A DNA stretch of 64,000 bases from Bradyrhizobium sp. 170 (GCF_023101085.1 NZ_CP064703.1:4216001-4280000); one strand, 5' to 3'; positions 10,115-18,019 are shown, counted from the stretch's first letter. A program made the numbers and translations. The notes: generated by a model from the sequence alone, not told the origin.

Positions 10115-10369
10115 TCAGTAAGCGCCGTGCCTGCGCACCGGCCGATCCTGATACGCATTTGCAAAATATGGATTGACGACGCATTGCGCCGAGCGGCCCG
10201 AGGCCGACGCGTTGCATTGAGGAATCGACGTATAGCTGCACTCATAATAGGTGACCGGGCCGTAGACATGCAGGCAGACCGGATATCCTCCTCCGTAGGT
10301 CTGGGCGCGCGCCGGCGCTGCGGCCGAAATCGTCCCGATTACGAGAATTGCCAAAGCCAGAATGCGCAT
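10115..10369 (-). CDS. DUF3551-type small secreted protein (copy 1)
   Basis: An 84-residue protein with a clear signal peptide (MRILALAILVIG to ARAQ) and a mature domain of about 60 residues with the pattern YPVCLHVYG, YECSY, QCNASASGRSAQC and NPYFA. The four cysteines and the QCxASASG core fit the DUF3551 family, which is expanded in Bradyrhizobium and has no known function. AGGAG lies seven bases before the ATG. It is nearly identical to the gene at 10560-10826 through most of its length, so the two arose by tandem duplication. The upstream partner gene of this copy has decayed. Export to the periplasm with two disulfides is likely. Confidence 0.85.
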   Translation of the reverse strand: MRILALAILVIGTISAAAPARAQTYGGGYPVCLHVYGPVTYYECSYTSIPQCNASASGRSAQCVVNPYFANAYQDRPVRRHGAY

Positions 10370-10531
10370 CAGAATCTCCTACGGAATTGGCGGCTGCGAT
10401 CGGTCTGCATTTCCGCCTGGCGCTGAAACAGGGATTCGCAGCGCAATACGCATCTCGCCCGGAGGCGGTTGCCTGACACTGCGTTAGCGACGAAAAACTG
10501 CAATCGCCGGCACCGGCGCCGAAATCGCAGC
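10370..10531 (-). pseudogene. 5'-truncated, frameshifted DUF3551 remnant
   Basis: This stretch reads on the minus strand as KGCDFGAGAGDCSFSSL and then QCQATASGRDA, closely matching the middle and end of the intact gene at 10826-11086. It has no signal peptide or start: similarity stops abruptly at about 10531, where the sequence switches to that following the neighbouring copy. Near the 3' end a single base is missing compared with the intact gene (AAG to AG in the segment encoding FNVKAEM), shifting the frame. It is the broken half of a tandem duplication covering two genes. Confidence 0.75.
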
Positions 10532-10559
10532 CCTTGTGCTCAAATCAAACAGAAAACGC

Positions 10560-10826
10560 TCAGTAGCCGTTGTAGTGCCGCTTGTAGCGGCGTGCCGAGG
10601 GATATTGAGATGCATGTGCGAAATACGGATTGATCACGCATTGCGCCGAGCGGCCCGAGGCCGACGCGTTGCATTGAGGCAGGGTGTGATAGGTACAGTC
10701 GTAATAGCTGATCCTGCCATAAACATGCAGGCAAACCGGATAGTTGGGATCGTAAGTCTGTGCCTGCGCCGGTGCTGCGGCCGAGGCCGCTCCGATTGCC
10801 AGAATTGCCAAAGCCAGAATGCGCAT
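10560..10826 (-). CDS. DUF3551-type small secreted protein (copy 2)
   Basis: An 88-residue protein with signal peptide MRILALAILAIGAASAAAPA and mature pattern YPVCLHVYG, YDCTY, QCNASASGRSAQC and NPYFAHAS, ending in a basic Tyr-rich tail (RRYKRHYNGY). It is a near duplicate of the 10115-10369 gene; the C-terminal tail is the part that differs. The start ATG shares its A with the TGA of the upstream gene (TGATG), and the AAGGAG ribosome site lies within that gene, so translation is coupled. Function unknown; the family is secreted and Cys-rich. Confidence 0.87.
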   Translation of the reverse strand: MRILALAILAIGAASAAAPAQAQTYDPNYPVCLHVYGRISYYDCTYHTLPQCNASASGRSAQCVINPYFAHASQYPSARRYKRHYNGY

Positions 10827-11086
10827 CAGAATCTCCTTCGGGATTGGCGGCTGCGATCGGTCTGCATCTCCGCCTTGACGTTGAAATAGGGATTCGCAGC
10901 GCAACTCGCATCTCGCCCGGAGGCGGTCGCCTGACACTGCGCCAGCGACGAAAAACTGCAATCGCCGGCGCCGGCGCCGAAATCGCAGCCCTTGATGCAG
11001 TAGGGAAACTCGCGCGCCGCCGCCGGCATCGCAACTGCTGCCGACACTGCTCCGGCCACCATGAGCGCCAGCCATGCCCTTTGCAT
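10826..11086 (-). CDS. DUF3551-type small secreted protein
   Basis: An 86-residue protein beginning MQRAWLALMVAGAVSAAVA. The signal peptide probably ends at PAAA; the mature part has FPYCIKGCDFGAGAGDCSF, then QCQATASGRDASC and NPYFN. It ends in a basic tail (DRSRQSRRRF). Start 11086 was chosen because GGAGG lies four bases upstream and the signal peptide begins there; the open frame extends further 5' without support. It is coupled by TGATG to the following copy 2 gene. This is the intact version of the remnant at 10370-10531. Confidence 0.85.
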   Translation of the reverse strand: MQRAWLALMVAGAVSAAVAMPAAAREFPYCIKGCDFGAGAGDCSFSSLAQCQATASGRDASCAANPYFNVKAEMQTDRSRQSRRRF

Positions 11087-11233
11087 GCATCCTCCGCGGC
11101 GGCCCCCAGGGATCTTCACTGGAACCTTCAGCGGCCAACCAGACGATCCACCCACGCCCGCGTCAAATCACGTTCACGCGTTGGATGTTCCTCCGCGTGC
11201 GCATGCGCCGCGCGATGAGCCCTCGGCGGGCGC

Positions 11234-11527
11234 TCAGTATCTGCCGTAGCGGGGGGCGGGCGGCAGCGCGCGGCCGGGCAGCGGGCGATACGCTTCGGGC
11301 GGCGGTTCGCTCTCGCCGATATAATAGGGATTGGCGATGCAGGAGAGTAACCGTCCCGAAGCGGTCGCCTGGCACTGCTCGTAGCTCGTGAAAGTGCAGT
11401 AGCTCAGTCCCGGATGCTCGTTGCCCTGAAGGCAGAACGGATATCGGGTGCCGACCGCTTCGGCAGGCGCGGCGCCGAGTGCGGCCAATCCGCTCGCGGC
11501 CAGCACGGCTAGAATCGCTTTACGCAT
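11234..11527 (-). CDS. DUF3551-type small secreted protein, proline-rich tail
   Basis: A 97-residue protein with signal peptide MRKAILAVLAASGLAALGA ending near AEA. The mature domain has YPFCLQGNEHPG, YCTFTSYEQCQATASGR, SCIANPYY, then a tail of about 30 residues rich in Pro, Arg and Tyr. GAGGAG lies seven bases before ATG 11527; an upstream ATG at 11542 lacks a ribosome site. It is the most divergent of the four family members here and is 147 bases from the next. It diverges from the outer-membrane protein gene at 11831. Confidence 0.85.
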   Translation of the reverse strand: MRKAILAVLAASGLAALGAAPAEAVGTRYPFCLQGNEHPGLSYCTFTSYEQCQATASGRLLSCIANPYYIGESEPPPEAYRPLPGRALPPAPRYGRY

Positions 11528-11830
11528 TTCGAATCTCCTCATTGCATTTCCGCGCTTTGCCGGTTCCACTTTCATCGACACAAGCCGCACCCGCGCAGTT
11601 CCGTCAAGCCATTCCACCTTGCAATACCGTCACAAGGCTGAATGTGAATTTTTTGCGGCGGGTTCCGGCGCAAAGTTTCGAAAAACGCCTGCAGCACAAC
11701 ATTAACTTGCGTTCACACTGCGGCCGTTTGATGTGCGCTGTTGCAGTGAGGTTACAGTAATTCGAACGAACGATGCTATGAGCATGCCACGGCCTTGGGG
11801 GCTGTCAAAAACGGAACGGGAATAAAAAGA
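11528..11830. other. intergenic region between divergent DUF3551 and Omp genes
   Basis: 303 bases between two divergent genes, so it should hold both promoters. It is more AT-rich towards the Omp gene. I see no convincing -35/-10 pair or operator, and the short open frames here lack ribosome sites. Confidence 0.4.
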
Positions 11831-12568
11831 ATGAAGAAGGTTTTGCTTGTTACTGCCAGTCTGATCGCGCTTGGCGCGGCTGCACCGGCTGTTGCTGCGG
11901 ATCTCGCTGCGCGTCCTTACACCAAGGCGCCCCCGATGGTCGCTGCTGTGTATGACTGGACCGGTTTCTACATCGGTGCGAACGGCGGCTGGGGTTCGAG
12001 CCGCAACTCATGGGATCTGGTTGGCTTTGGCCCCGAGGGTTCGCATGACGCGACCGGCGGAACCGTTGGTGGCCAGGTCGGCTACCGCTGGCAGGCTGGC
12101 ACCTGGGTGTTCGGCCTTGAAGCCCAGGGCAACTGGGCCGACTTCTCGGGCAACAATGTGAGCCTGCAGTTCCCCGCCTTCCGCAACCACACGAACGTCG
12201 ATGCGTTCGGCCTGTTCACCGGTCAGGTCGGTTATGCCGTCAACAACGTCCTGCTCTACGTCAAGGGCGGTGCTGCCGTGACCGCGAACACCTACCGCGT
12301 CACCAATGTTGTCGGCGGCGCGCTCGCTGGCGTCACCGGCGACGACACCCGTTGGGGCGGCACGATCGGCGCCGGCCTCGAATACGCCTTCGCCCCGAAC
12401 TGGTCGGTTGGCGTCGAGTACAATCACCTGTTCATGCAGGACCGTACCTACAACTTCACCACGCCGGGCGGCCTCGCCTTCGGTACCGACCGCATCCGTC
12501 AGGACGTGGATCTGGTCACCGCCCGCCTGAACTACAAGTTCGGCGGCCCGGCGGTTACGAGGTACTGA
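11831..12568 (+). CDS. outer-membrane beta-barrel protein (Omp25/RopB type)
   Basis: A 245-residue protein with signal peptide MKKVLLVTASLIALGAAAPA ending at AVAA, followed by a short linker with Tyr-Thr-Lys and then the 8-stranded barrel typical of Omp25/Omp31/RopB proteins (DWTGFYIGANGGWG, GGQVGYRWQ, GAGLEYAFAPNWSVGVEYNH). It ends with the expected aromatic C-terminal strand (ARLNYKFG followed by GPAVTRY). Members are abundant surface proteins of Rhizobiales, structural and sometimes involved in host interaction. The codon pattern looks that of a highly expressed gene, and a strong intrinsic terminator follows. Confidence 0.92.
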   Translation: MKKVLLVTASLIALGAAAPAVAADLAARPYTKAPPMVAAVYDWTGFYIGANGGWGSSRNSWDLVGFGPEGSHDATGGTVGGQVGYRWQAGTWVFGLEAQGNWADFSGNNVSLQFPAFRNHTNVDAFGLFTGQVGYAVNNVLLYVKGGAAVTANTYRVTNVVGGALAGVTGDDTRWGGTIGAGLEYAFAPNWSVGVEYNHLFMQDRTYNFTTPGGLAFGTDRIRQDVDLVTARLNYKFGGPAVTRY

Positions 12569-12594
12569 TCGCGCGCGACCTGCGACCAACAACG

Positions 12595-12623
12595 AAGCCC
12601 CGGGCATTGTCCCGGGGCTTTTT
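12595..12623 (+). terminator. rho-independent terminator of the Omp gene
   Basis: A perfect 10-base stem AAGCCCCGGG (12595-12604) with CCCGGGGCTT (12611-12620), a six-base loop and a run of five T at the end (12619-12623). It lies 27 bases after the stop. Confidence 0.93.
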
Positions 12624-12736
12624 GTTGGGGCGAGGGACCGGTTAGCCTTCGCGAATTGTCCGGCTGTCCTGCGCAGTTTGATTATAGCGCAGTTCCGGGG
12701 CTGGAAAACGGGCGGTTCCGGGCGCATATTTCGGGA

Positions 12737-12943
12737 ATGGCGACAATTGTTCAGTGCATTTGCGGCGCCGAGTACAGACGCACTGAAGAGAAGTTCTTGG
12801 TACCGCAAACGGGTGACGCGGTCTGCGCAGTCTGCGGCGCTGCGCTGGAATCGTGGCTGGAATCCACCCACGTTCCCTCCTACGAACTTATTGAACGTCC
12901 ACAGACAGAAAGTGGGCATGACAAGCCACCCGAAACGCCTTAG
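12737..12943 (+). CDS. small zinc-ribbon protein
   Basis: A 68-residue protein starting MATIVQCICGAEYRRTEEKF. Two cysteine pairs, CxC near residue 7 and CAVCG near residue 35, make a plausible zinc ribbon, followed by a Trp/His-bearing segment and a polar tail. ATG 12737 was chosen because the ribbon begins there; the frame is open further upstream, across the end of the terminator region, without support. Function unknown. The absence of a signal peptide suggests it is cytoplasmic. Confidence 0.65.
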   Translation: MATIVQCICGAEYRRTEEKFLVPQTGDAVCAVCGAALESWLESTHVPSYELIERPQTESGHDKPPETP

Positions 12944-13050
12944 CGACCCTACCAACTCGTCATCGTCGCCCGTGAGTCCGTCGCTAGGCCGAATGACAAG
13001 TTGAGAATTAACCACAGGGGTTATTCTCCAAACTGACCCACTGCCGGCCC

Positions 13051-13079
13051 TTGACTCTAAGAACAAAAAAGGAACAATG
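13051..13079 (+). promoter_or_regulatory. candidate promoter of the SOS peptide gene
   Basis: TTGACT (13051-13056) followed 17 bases later by ACAATG (13074-13079). The -35 fits well and the -10 is weak. Both LexA boxes lie over or just after the -10 region, where bound LexA would block RNA polymerase. Confidence 0.5.
13061..13075 (-). promoter_or_regulatory. LexA box 1 (GAAC-N7-GAAC)
   Basis: GAAC at 13061-13064 and GAAC at 13072-13075, seven bases apart. This is the complement of the GTTC-N7-GTTC direct repeat recognised by alphaproteobacterial LexA. The same motif is found in front of lexA at 53013-53027. Confidence 0.85.
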
Positions 13080-13093
13080 TTCCTCATATGTTC
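13079..13093 (+). promoter_or_regulatory. LexA box 2 (GTTC-N7-GTTC)
   Basis: GTTC at 13079-13082 and GTTC at 13090-13093, seven bases apart, in opposite orientation to box 1 and only three bases from it. The pair forms a symmetrical 33-base operator ending 22 bases before the small gene. Confidence 0.85.
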
Positions 13094-13115
13094 TCATATC
13101 GTAGGGAGTCGGACG

Positions 13116-13214
13116 ATGTTGCGGATGTTCGTGGAAGAAGCGGCGGCGCTGGCGTCGATTACACTGTTTGTCGCGATGATCGCGGTCTGGGCGCAGGTGA
13201 TTCCGCAGCTTTGA
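13116..13214 (+). CDS. 32-residue membrane peptide under LexA control
   Basis: A 32-codon gene starting MLRMFVEEAAAL and ending WAQVIPQL. GGGAG stands seven bases before the ATG, an excellent ribosome site. Residues 9-29 are almost entirely hydrophobic, with two acidic residues (E7, E8) before them and R3 near the N terminus, so it should be a single-span inner-membrane peptide. Two LexA boxes overlap its promoter region, so it is predicted to be induced by DNA damage. SOS-induced single-span peptides that block division are known (SidA of Caulobacter, 29 residues); a similar role is inference from size, topology and control. dnaE follows 186 bases later. A 54-codon basic frame overlaps its stop by TGATG but has no other support. 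Confidence 0.72.
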   Translation: MLRMFVEEAAALASITLFVAMIAVWAQVIPQL

Positions 13215-13400
13215 TGCGGCGCGGAAACCTGATCCAGGCCGGCTTGCGGACGGGCTGGGGAAAAGCCGGATGGCGGGCGCGGAAGCTGCGTTCCGCGTGG
13301 ACTCGGCAAGGCCAAGGCATCACCATTGCGGCGGCGAGTCGGCGCGCATGCACGGCCGATGATCGCTCCCCACCATGATGCAAGAGCCCGTTAAGCGACC

Positions 13401-16400
13401 ATGTCCAGTGCCGGATTCGTTCATCTCCACGTTCATTCGGCGTATTCGCTGCTGAAGGGCTCGATCAAGATCGCCAAGCTCGGCGAACTGGCGAAGGCCG
13501 ACCGCCAGCCGGCCCTGGCGCTGACCGACACCGACAACATGTTCGGGGCGCTGGAATTCTCCGACAAGATGGCGGGCTACGGCATCCAGCCGATCGTCGG
13601 CTGCGAGCTCGCCGTCGATTTCGGCGATCAGGATCCGAACGCGCGCAATGCGCTGGCCTCAGCGCCGTCGCGAATCGTATTGCTGGCAGCGCGGGAGCGC
13701 GGTTACCGCAGCCTGATGCGGTTGAACTCGCGGGCGTTCCTGGAAACGCCGGTGCATCAATCCCCGCATATCAAGCTCGAATGGCTGGAAGACGATGCCG
13801 AGGATTTGATCGCGCTGACCGGCGGCCCCGACGGCCCGATCTCGCTGGCGCTGCATGCCGATCACGCAGCCCTCGCGGCAGCTCGCTGCGACCGGCTGGC
13901 GAGCCTGTTCGGAGATCGCCTCTATGTCGAATTGCAGCGCCACGGCATCGACAAGGAGCGCCGCGCCGAAACCGGCCTGATCGACCTTGCCTATGCCAAG
14001 GGATTGCCGCTGGTCGCGACCAACGAGCCATATTTCGCATCGAATGACGATTACGAAGCCCACGACGCGCTGCTGTGCATCGCCGGCGGCAAGCTGATCG
14101 CCGAGACCGATCGCGAGCAGCTCACGCCCGATCACCGCTTCAAGACCCGCGCCGAGATGGCGGTGCTGTTCGCCGACATTCCGGAAGCGCTGGCCTCCAC
14201 GGTCGAGATCGCGGAGCGCTGTTCGTTTCGCCCGAAGACGCGAAAGCCGATCCTGCCGCGCTTCACGGTCGGCGCCGGCTCGGGCTCCGATGCGGTGACC
14301 GAGGAGGCCGCGGAGCTGAAGCGCCAGGCCGAGGAGGGGCTCGCAAGGCGCCTGCAGGTTCACGGCCTGTCGCCCGGCACCACGGAAGAGGAGTACCAAA
14401 AGCGTCTCGCCTTCGAGATCGACGTGATCAACCGCATGAACTATGCGGGCTACTTCCTGATCGTGTCGGACTTCATCAAATGGGCCAAGGCCCACGACAT
14501 TCCGGTCGGTCCGGGGCGCGGCTCCGGCGCCGGTTCGCTGGTCGCCTATTCGCTGACCATCACCGATCTCGATCCGATCCGCTTTGGCCTGCTGTTCGAG
14601 CGCTTCCTCAATCCTGAACGCGTGTCGATGCCGGACTTCGACATCGACTTCTGCCAGGACCGCCGCGGCGAGGTGATCGACTACGTGCAGCAGCGCTACG
14701 GCCGTGACCAGGTGGCGCAGATCATCACCTTCGGCACCCTTCAGGCGCGCGGCGTTCTGCGCGACGTCGGCCGCGTGCTGCAGATGCCCTATGGGCAGGT
14801 CGACAAGCTCACAAAACTGGTGCCGCAGAATCCGGCCGCGCCGGTGACGCTGGCGCAGGCGATCGAGGGCGAACCGAAGCTGCAGGCGTTCCGCGACGAG
14901 GACCCGGTGGTCGCGCGCGCCTTCGACATCGCCCAGCGCCTCGAAGGGCTGACGCGCCACGCATCGACCCACGCCGCCGGCATCGTGATCGGCGACCGGC
15001 CCTTGAGCGAACTGGTGCCGCTCTACCGCGATCCCAAATCCGACATGCCGGTGACCCAGTTCAACATGAAATGGGTCGAGCCGGCGGGGCTGGTGAAGTT
15101 CGACTTCCTCGGCCTGAAGACGCTGACCGTGCTCGACGTCGCGGTAAAGCTGCTCAGGCAGCGCGACATCCAGGTCGATCTGCCGACGCTGCCGATCGAC
15201 GATGCGCCGAGTTACCAGATGCTGGCGCGCGGCGATGTGGTCGGCGTGTTCCAGGTGGAAAGCCAGGGCATGCGGCGCGCGCTGATCGACATGCGCCCCG
15301 ACCGCTTCGAGGACATCATCGCGCTGGTGGCGCTGTATCGCCCGGGCCCGATGGCCAACATCCCGACCTATTGCGCGCGCAAGCACGGCGACGAGGAGCC
15401 GGAATATCTGCATCCGATCCTGGAGCCGATCCTGAAGGAGACGTTCGGCGTCATCATCTATCAGGAACAGGTGATGCAGATCGCGCAGGTGATGGCCGGC
15501 TATTCGCTCGGCGACGCCGACCTGCTGCGCCGCGCGATGGGCAAGAAGATCCGCGCCGAGATGGAAAAGCAGCGCGCGATCTTCGTCGCCGGCGCGGTCA
15601 AGACCGGCGTGCCGAAGGGGCAGGCCGATACTATCTTCGAACTGCTCGCAAAATTCGCCGACTACGGCTTCAACAAGAGCCACGCGGCCGCCTATGCGCT
15701 GGTGTCCTACCACACCGCCTATATGAAGGCGCATTACCCGGTGGAGTTCCTGGCGGCGTCGATGACGCTCGAACTCAACAACACCGACAAGCTCTCGGAA
15801 TTTCGCGCCGAGGCGCTGCGGCTCGGCATCAAGGTCGAGGCGCCGAACATCAACCGCTCCGGCGCCACCTTCGAGGTCGGCGAGAACACGATCTATTACG
15901 CGCTCGCCGCGCTCAAGGGCGTCGGCCCGCAGGCGGTGGAGTTGATCGTGGAAGAGCGGAAGAAGGGCACCTTCACCTCGCTCGCGGACTTCGCCGCGCG
16001 GGTCAATCCGCGGGCCATCAACAAGCGCGTGATCGAAAGCCTGGCTGCCGCCGGCGCATTCGACGCGCTCGAAACCAACCGCGCCCGGGTCTTTGCCGGC
16101 GCCGATGCCATTCTCGCCGCCTGCCAGCGCAGCCACGAAGCCGCAACGATCGGTCAGAACGACATGTTCGGCAACGCCGCCGACGCGCCGACCATCATGC
16201 TGCCGCAGATCGAGCCCTGGCTGCCGGCCGAGAAACTCCGCCGTGAATACGACGCCGTCGGCTTCTTCCTGTCCGGCCACCCGCTCGACGATTACGCCAC
16301 CGTGTTGAAGCGGCTGCGGGTGCAGACCTGGGCGGAATTCTCGCGCGCCGTCAAAACCGGCGCGACCGCGGGCAAGGTCGCGGCCACGGTTGTGTCGCGC

Positions 16401-16910
16401 ATGGAACGGCGCACCAAGACCGGCAACAAGATGGGCATCATGGGGCTGTCAGACCCCACCGGACATTTCGAGGCGGTGCTGTTTTCGGAAGGTCTTGCAC
16501 AATACCGCGACGTATTGGAGCCGGGGGCTGCGGTGTTGCTGCAACTCGGCGCCGAACTGCAGGGCGAGGACGTGCGCGCCCGGGTGCTGCATGCCGAACC
16601 GCTGGATGACGCCGCGGCCAAAACCCAAAAAGGCCTGCGGATTTTCGTTCGCGACCCCAAGCCGCTGGATTCCATCGCGCGACGGCTCAACATGCCGGAG
16701 GCCGCCACGCCAGGCGGTCCGGCAAAGGGCCTGCCGGCCAAGCCTGCGCCCGCGCCATCGGGCGGCGCCGATGGCGACGTCTCGCTCGTCATCATGCTCG
16801 ATCTGCAGACCGAGGTGGAGGTGAAGCTGCCGGGCCGCTTCAAGGTCTCGCCGCAAATCGCAGGCGCGATCAAGGCGGTGGCGGGCGTGGTGGACGTGCA
16901 GACGCTGTAG
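13401..16910 (+). CDS. dnaE: DNA polymerase III alpha subunit
   Basis: The replicative polymerase, 1169 residues, the usual length. The N-terminal PHP domain starts with FVHLHVHSAYSLLKG (H8, H10, H12). The palm has PDFDIDFCQDRRGEV, with catalytic D414 and D416, and the third acidic site is expected near residue 560 (FDFLGLKTL). The finger domain (KSHAAAYALVSYHTAYMK), helix-hairpin-helix (about 800-870) and OB fold (about 990-1070) follow in the normal order. It is the dnaE1 type rather than the SOS mutagenesis polymerase ImuC/DnaE2, judged from the N terminus and from the lack of imuA/imuB. The LexA-controlled peptide upstream may share its transcript, so partial SOS control is possible. Confidence 0.97.
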   Translation: MSSAGFVHLHVHSAYSLLKGSIKIAKLGELAKADRQPALALTDTDNMFGALEFSDKMAGYGIQPIVGCELAVDFGDQDPNARNALASAPSRIVLLAARERGYRSLMRLNSRAFLETPVHQSPHIKLEWLEDDAEDLIALTGGPDGPISLALHADHAALAAARCDRLASLFGDRLYVELQRHGIDKERRAETGLIDLAYAKGLPLVATNEPYFASNDDYEAHDALLCIAGGKLIAETDREQLTPDHRFKTRAEMAVLFADIPEALASTVEIAERCSFRPKTRKPILPRFTVGAGSGSDAVTEEAAELKRQAEEGLARRLQVHGLSPGTTEEEYQKRLAFEIDVINRMNYAGYFLIVSDFIKWAKAHDIPVGPGRGSGAGSLVAYSLTITDLDPIRFGLLFERFLNPERVSMPDFDIDFCQDRRGEVIDYVQQRYGRDQVAQIITFGTLQARGVLRDVGRVLQMPYGQVDKLTKLVPQNPAAPVTLAQAIEGEPKLQAFRDEDPVVARAFDIAQRLEGLTRHASTHAAGIVIGDRPLSELVPLYRDPKSDMPVTQFNMKWVEPAGLVKFDFLGLKTLTVLDVAVKLLRQRDIQVDLPTLPIDDAPSYQMLARGDVVGVFQVESQGMRRALIDMRPDRFEDIIALVALYRPGPMANIPTYCARKHGDEEPEYLHPILEPILKETFGVIIYQEQVMQIAQVMAGYSLGDADLLRRAMGKKIRAEMEKQRAIFVAGAVKTGVPKGQADTIFELLAKFADYGFNKSHAAAYALVSYHTAYMKAHYPVEFLAASMTLELNNTDKLSEFRAEALRLGIKVEAPNINRSGATFEVGENTIYYALAALKGVGPQAVELIVEERKKGTFTSLADFAARVNPRAINKRVIESLAAAGAFDALETNRARVFAGADAILAACQRSHEAATIGQNDMFGNAADAPTIMLPQIEPWLPAEKLRREYDAVGFFLSGHPLDDYATVLKRLRVQTWAEFSRAVKTGATAGKVAATVVSRMERRTKTGNKMGIMGLSDPTGHFEAVLFSEGLAQYRDVLEPGAAVLLQLGAELQGEDVRARVLHAEPLDDAAAKTQKGLRIFVRDPKPLDSIARRLNMPEAATPGGPAKGLPAKPAPAPSGGADGDVSLVIMLDLQTEVEVKLPGRFKVSPQIAGAIKAVAGVVDVQTL

Positions 16911-16936
16911 TGGCGCCGGATTTTGCAGCCCCAACG

Positions 16937-16958
16937 TGCAACGCGCTCGTTGCATTTT
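16937..16958 (+). terminator. probable intrinsic terminator of dnaE
   Basis: TGCAACG (16937-16943), loop CGCT, CGTTGCA (16948-16954), then TTTT. The seven-base stem is perfect; the short T run makes it moderate in strength. It begins 27 bases after the dnaE stop. Confidence 0.6.
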
Positions 16959-17060
16959 GATGACAACCTGAGATTTTGTAGGCGCGGAAACGCCAGCGCA
17001 GTTGCAACCATTTCGAGCTTTGGCTAAAAAATGGCTGGGGAATGAATTTGGGGGCGCAAG

Positions 17061-17591
17061 GTGTTTTGGCGTGGGTTGGCGTTACTGATTTCGGTCGTGC
17101 TGCTGGGCGGCTGTGAGACTCAAAGAGACGGGCTGGATTACTCGGCGATAGCGCGGAAGGTGGGCCCGCCGAAAGCAGGGCATGCACGTATCGTCGTGCT
17201 GCGCGAAAAAGGCTTTGGCGGCATCGTTGATGGGGCGTGGGACGTTCAGCTCGATGGAATGCCGATACCCGGCCTCAAGACCGGCACGTTCGCCTTCGTC
17301 GATCGTCCAAACGGCAAGCATGAATTGGGGGCTACGGAGGCCGCGTTCCCGGGCGTGACACGGCACGAAATCACGGCCCAGTCTGGCCAGACTCATTTCT
17401 TCGTGGCGCGGACCAGTAAGAGAAAAAACGCCATGATTGCCGCCGCGGGCGCTACCGGAGGCGGATTATTGGGGCTGGCGCTCGGCACCGCATTTACCTC
17501 GGGCTACGACAATCCCGGGCCGATCGACTTTTTTCCGCTGGACGACGCGGCCGCGAGAACAACCATTGCGGAGCTTAAGCTGGCCCAATAG
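17061..17591 (+). CDS. DUF2846-like lipoprotein
   Basis: A 176-residue protein starting at GTG with MFWRGLALLISVVLLGGCET; LGGC is a clear lipobox with the lipidated Cys near residue 18. The middle (KAGHARIVVLREKGFGGIVDG to QSGQTHFFVART) resembles DUF2846 beta domains. A Gly-rich hydrophobic segment (AAAGATGGGLLGLALGTAF) lies near residue 135. Its function is unknown; it is expected to be tethered to a membrane facing the periplasm. Upstream lies dnaE with its own terminator, so it is probably a separate unit. Confidence 0.8.
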   Translation: MFWRGLALLISVVLLGGCETQRDGLDYSAIARKVGPPKAGHARIVVLREKGFGGIVDGAWDVQLDGMPIPGLKTGTFAFVDRPNGKHELGATEAAFPGVTRHEITAQSGQTHFFVARTSKRKNAMIAAAGATGGGLLGLALGTAFTSGYDNPGPIDFFPLDDAAARTTIAELKLAQ

Positions 17592-17920
17592 CGCGCCGGC
17601 GCAAGCGTGGAGATGAGCGGCAGTTCGGCATCACAGGTGGCGATCGCTTGACCCGGCCCGATCAGAAGGCCCGACGTATCGAGACCGTCTTTCAGGTCCG
17701 GCGGAAGCACGGCTGATATCTTGGCCAATGCGCTGCGTGCGGCGTAGCCGACGCCCGGCTCGCCATCGATCTGCGCGCCCTGGGCGTTGAGCGTTTCGAT
17801 GTCGCGGTAGAGCGTGCGCAGCGAAATCCCGAGCGCCTCGGCCAGCACTGCGCCGCTGACCGGACGCCGATAGCCACGCAAGAGCTGAATGAGATCGAGT
17901 AGTCGCTGCGCGCGCGACAT
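17592..17920 (-). pseudogene. decayed YafY-type helix-turn-helix regulator
   Basis: The N terminus is intact: MSRAQRLLDLIQLLRGYRR, then the HTH with AEALGISLRTLYRDIETLNAQG and GEPGVGYA. In full regulators of this family about 35 residues (through a segment like LPPLMFSEEEIEAL) should follow, but here the frame jumps straight to ALAKISAVLPPDLKDGLDTSGLLIGPG. The C-terminal WYL ligand domain is absent; the frame continues only as antisense to the lipoprotein gene. An internal in-frame deletion plus 3' loss therefore leaves a remnant of about 110 codons from a normal 230. A residual DNA-binding fragment might still be made. Confidence 0.7.
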
Positions 17921-17978
17921 TAATCCGCCCCCGTTACCAAGCCGACTAAAGCCTATCAGGGCATGCTGTCAAAACGTG

Positions 17979-18000
17979 GGTAGTGTCTCAGTTTGAATTT
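17979..18000. repeat. single end of a dispersed repeat
   Basis: GGTAGTGTCTCAGTTTGAAT lies just downstream of the GFA gene. It matches one terminus of the element at 18484-18617, so it is a partial or older copy. Confidence 0.6.
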
Positions 18001-18019
18001 TCGGCCGACAGAGCAGCGT

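Noticed and set aside
13071..13083. GGAACAATGTTCC palindrome as a stand-alone operator
   Set aside because: It is the meeting point of the two LexA boxes, so a separate regulator is not needed to explain it.
13214..13378. 54-codon basic frame starting in the stop of the SOS peptide
   Set aside because: It is joined by TGATG, but the product is Arg-rich low-complexity with no domain or conservation known, and no further ribosome site. It is kept only as a possibility in the peptide entry.
13659..16280. 873-codon open frame antisense to dnaE
   Set aside because: Same cause: dnaE is certain on the plus strand and the antisense product has no domain.
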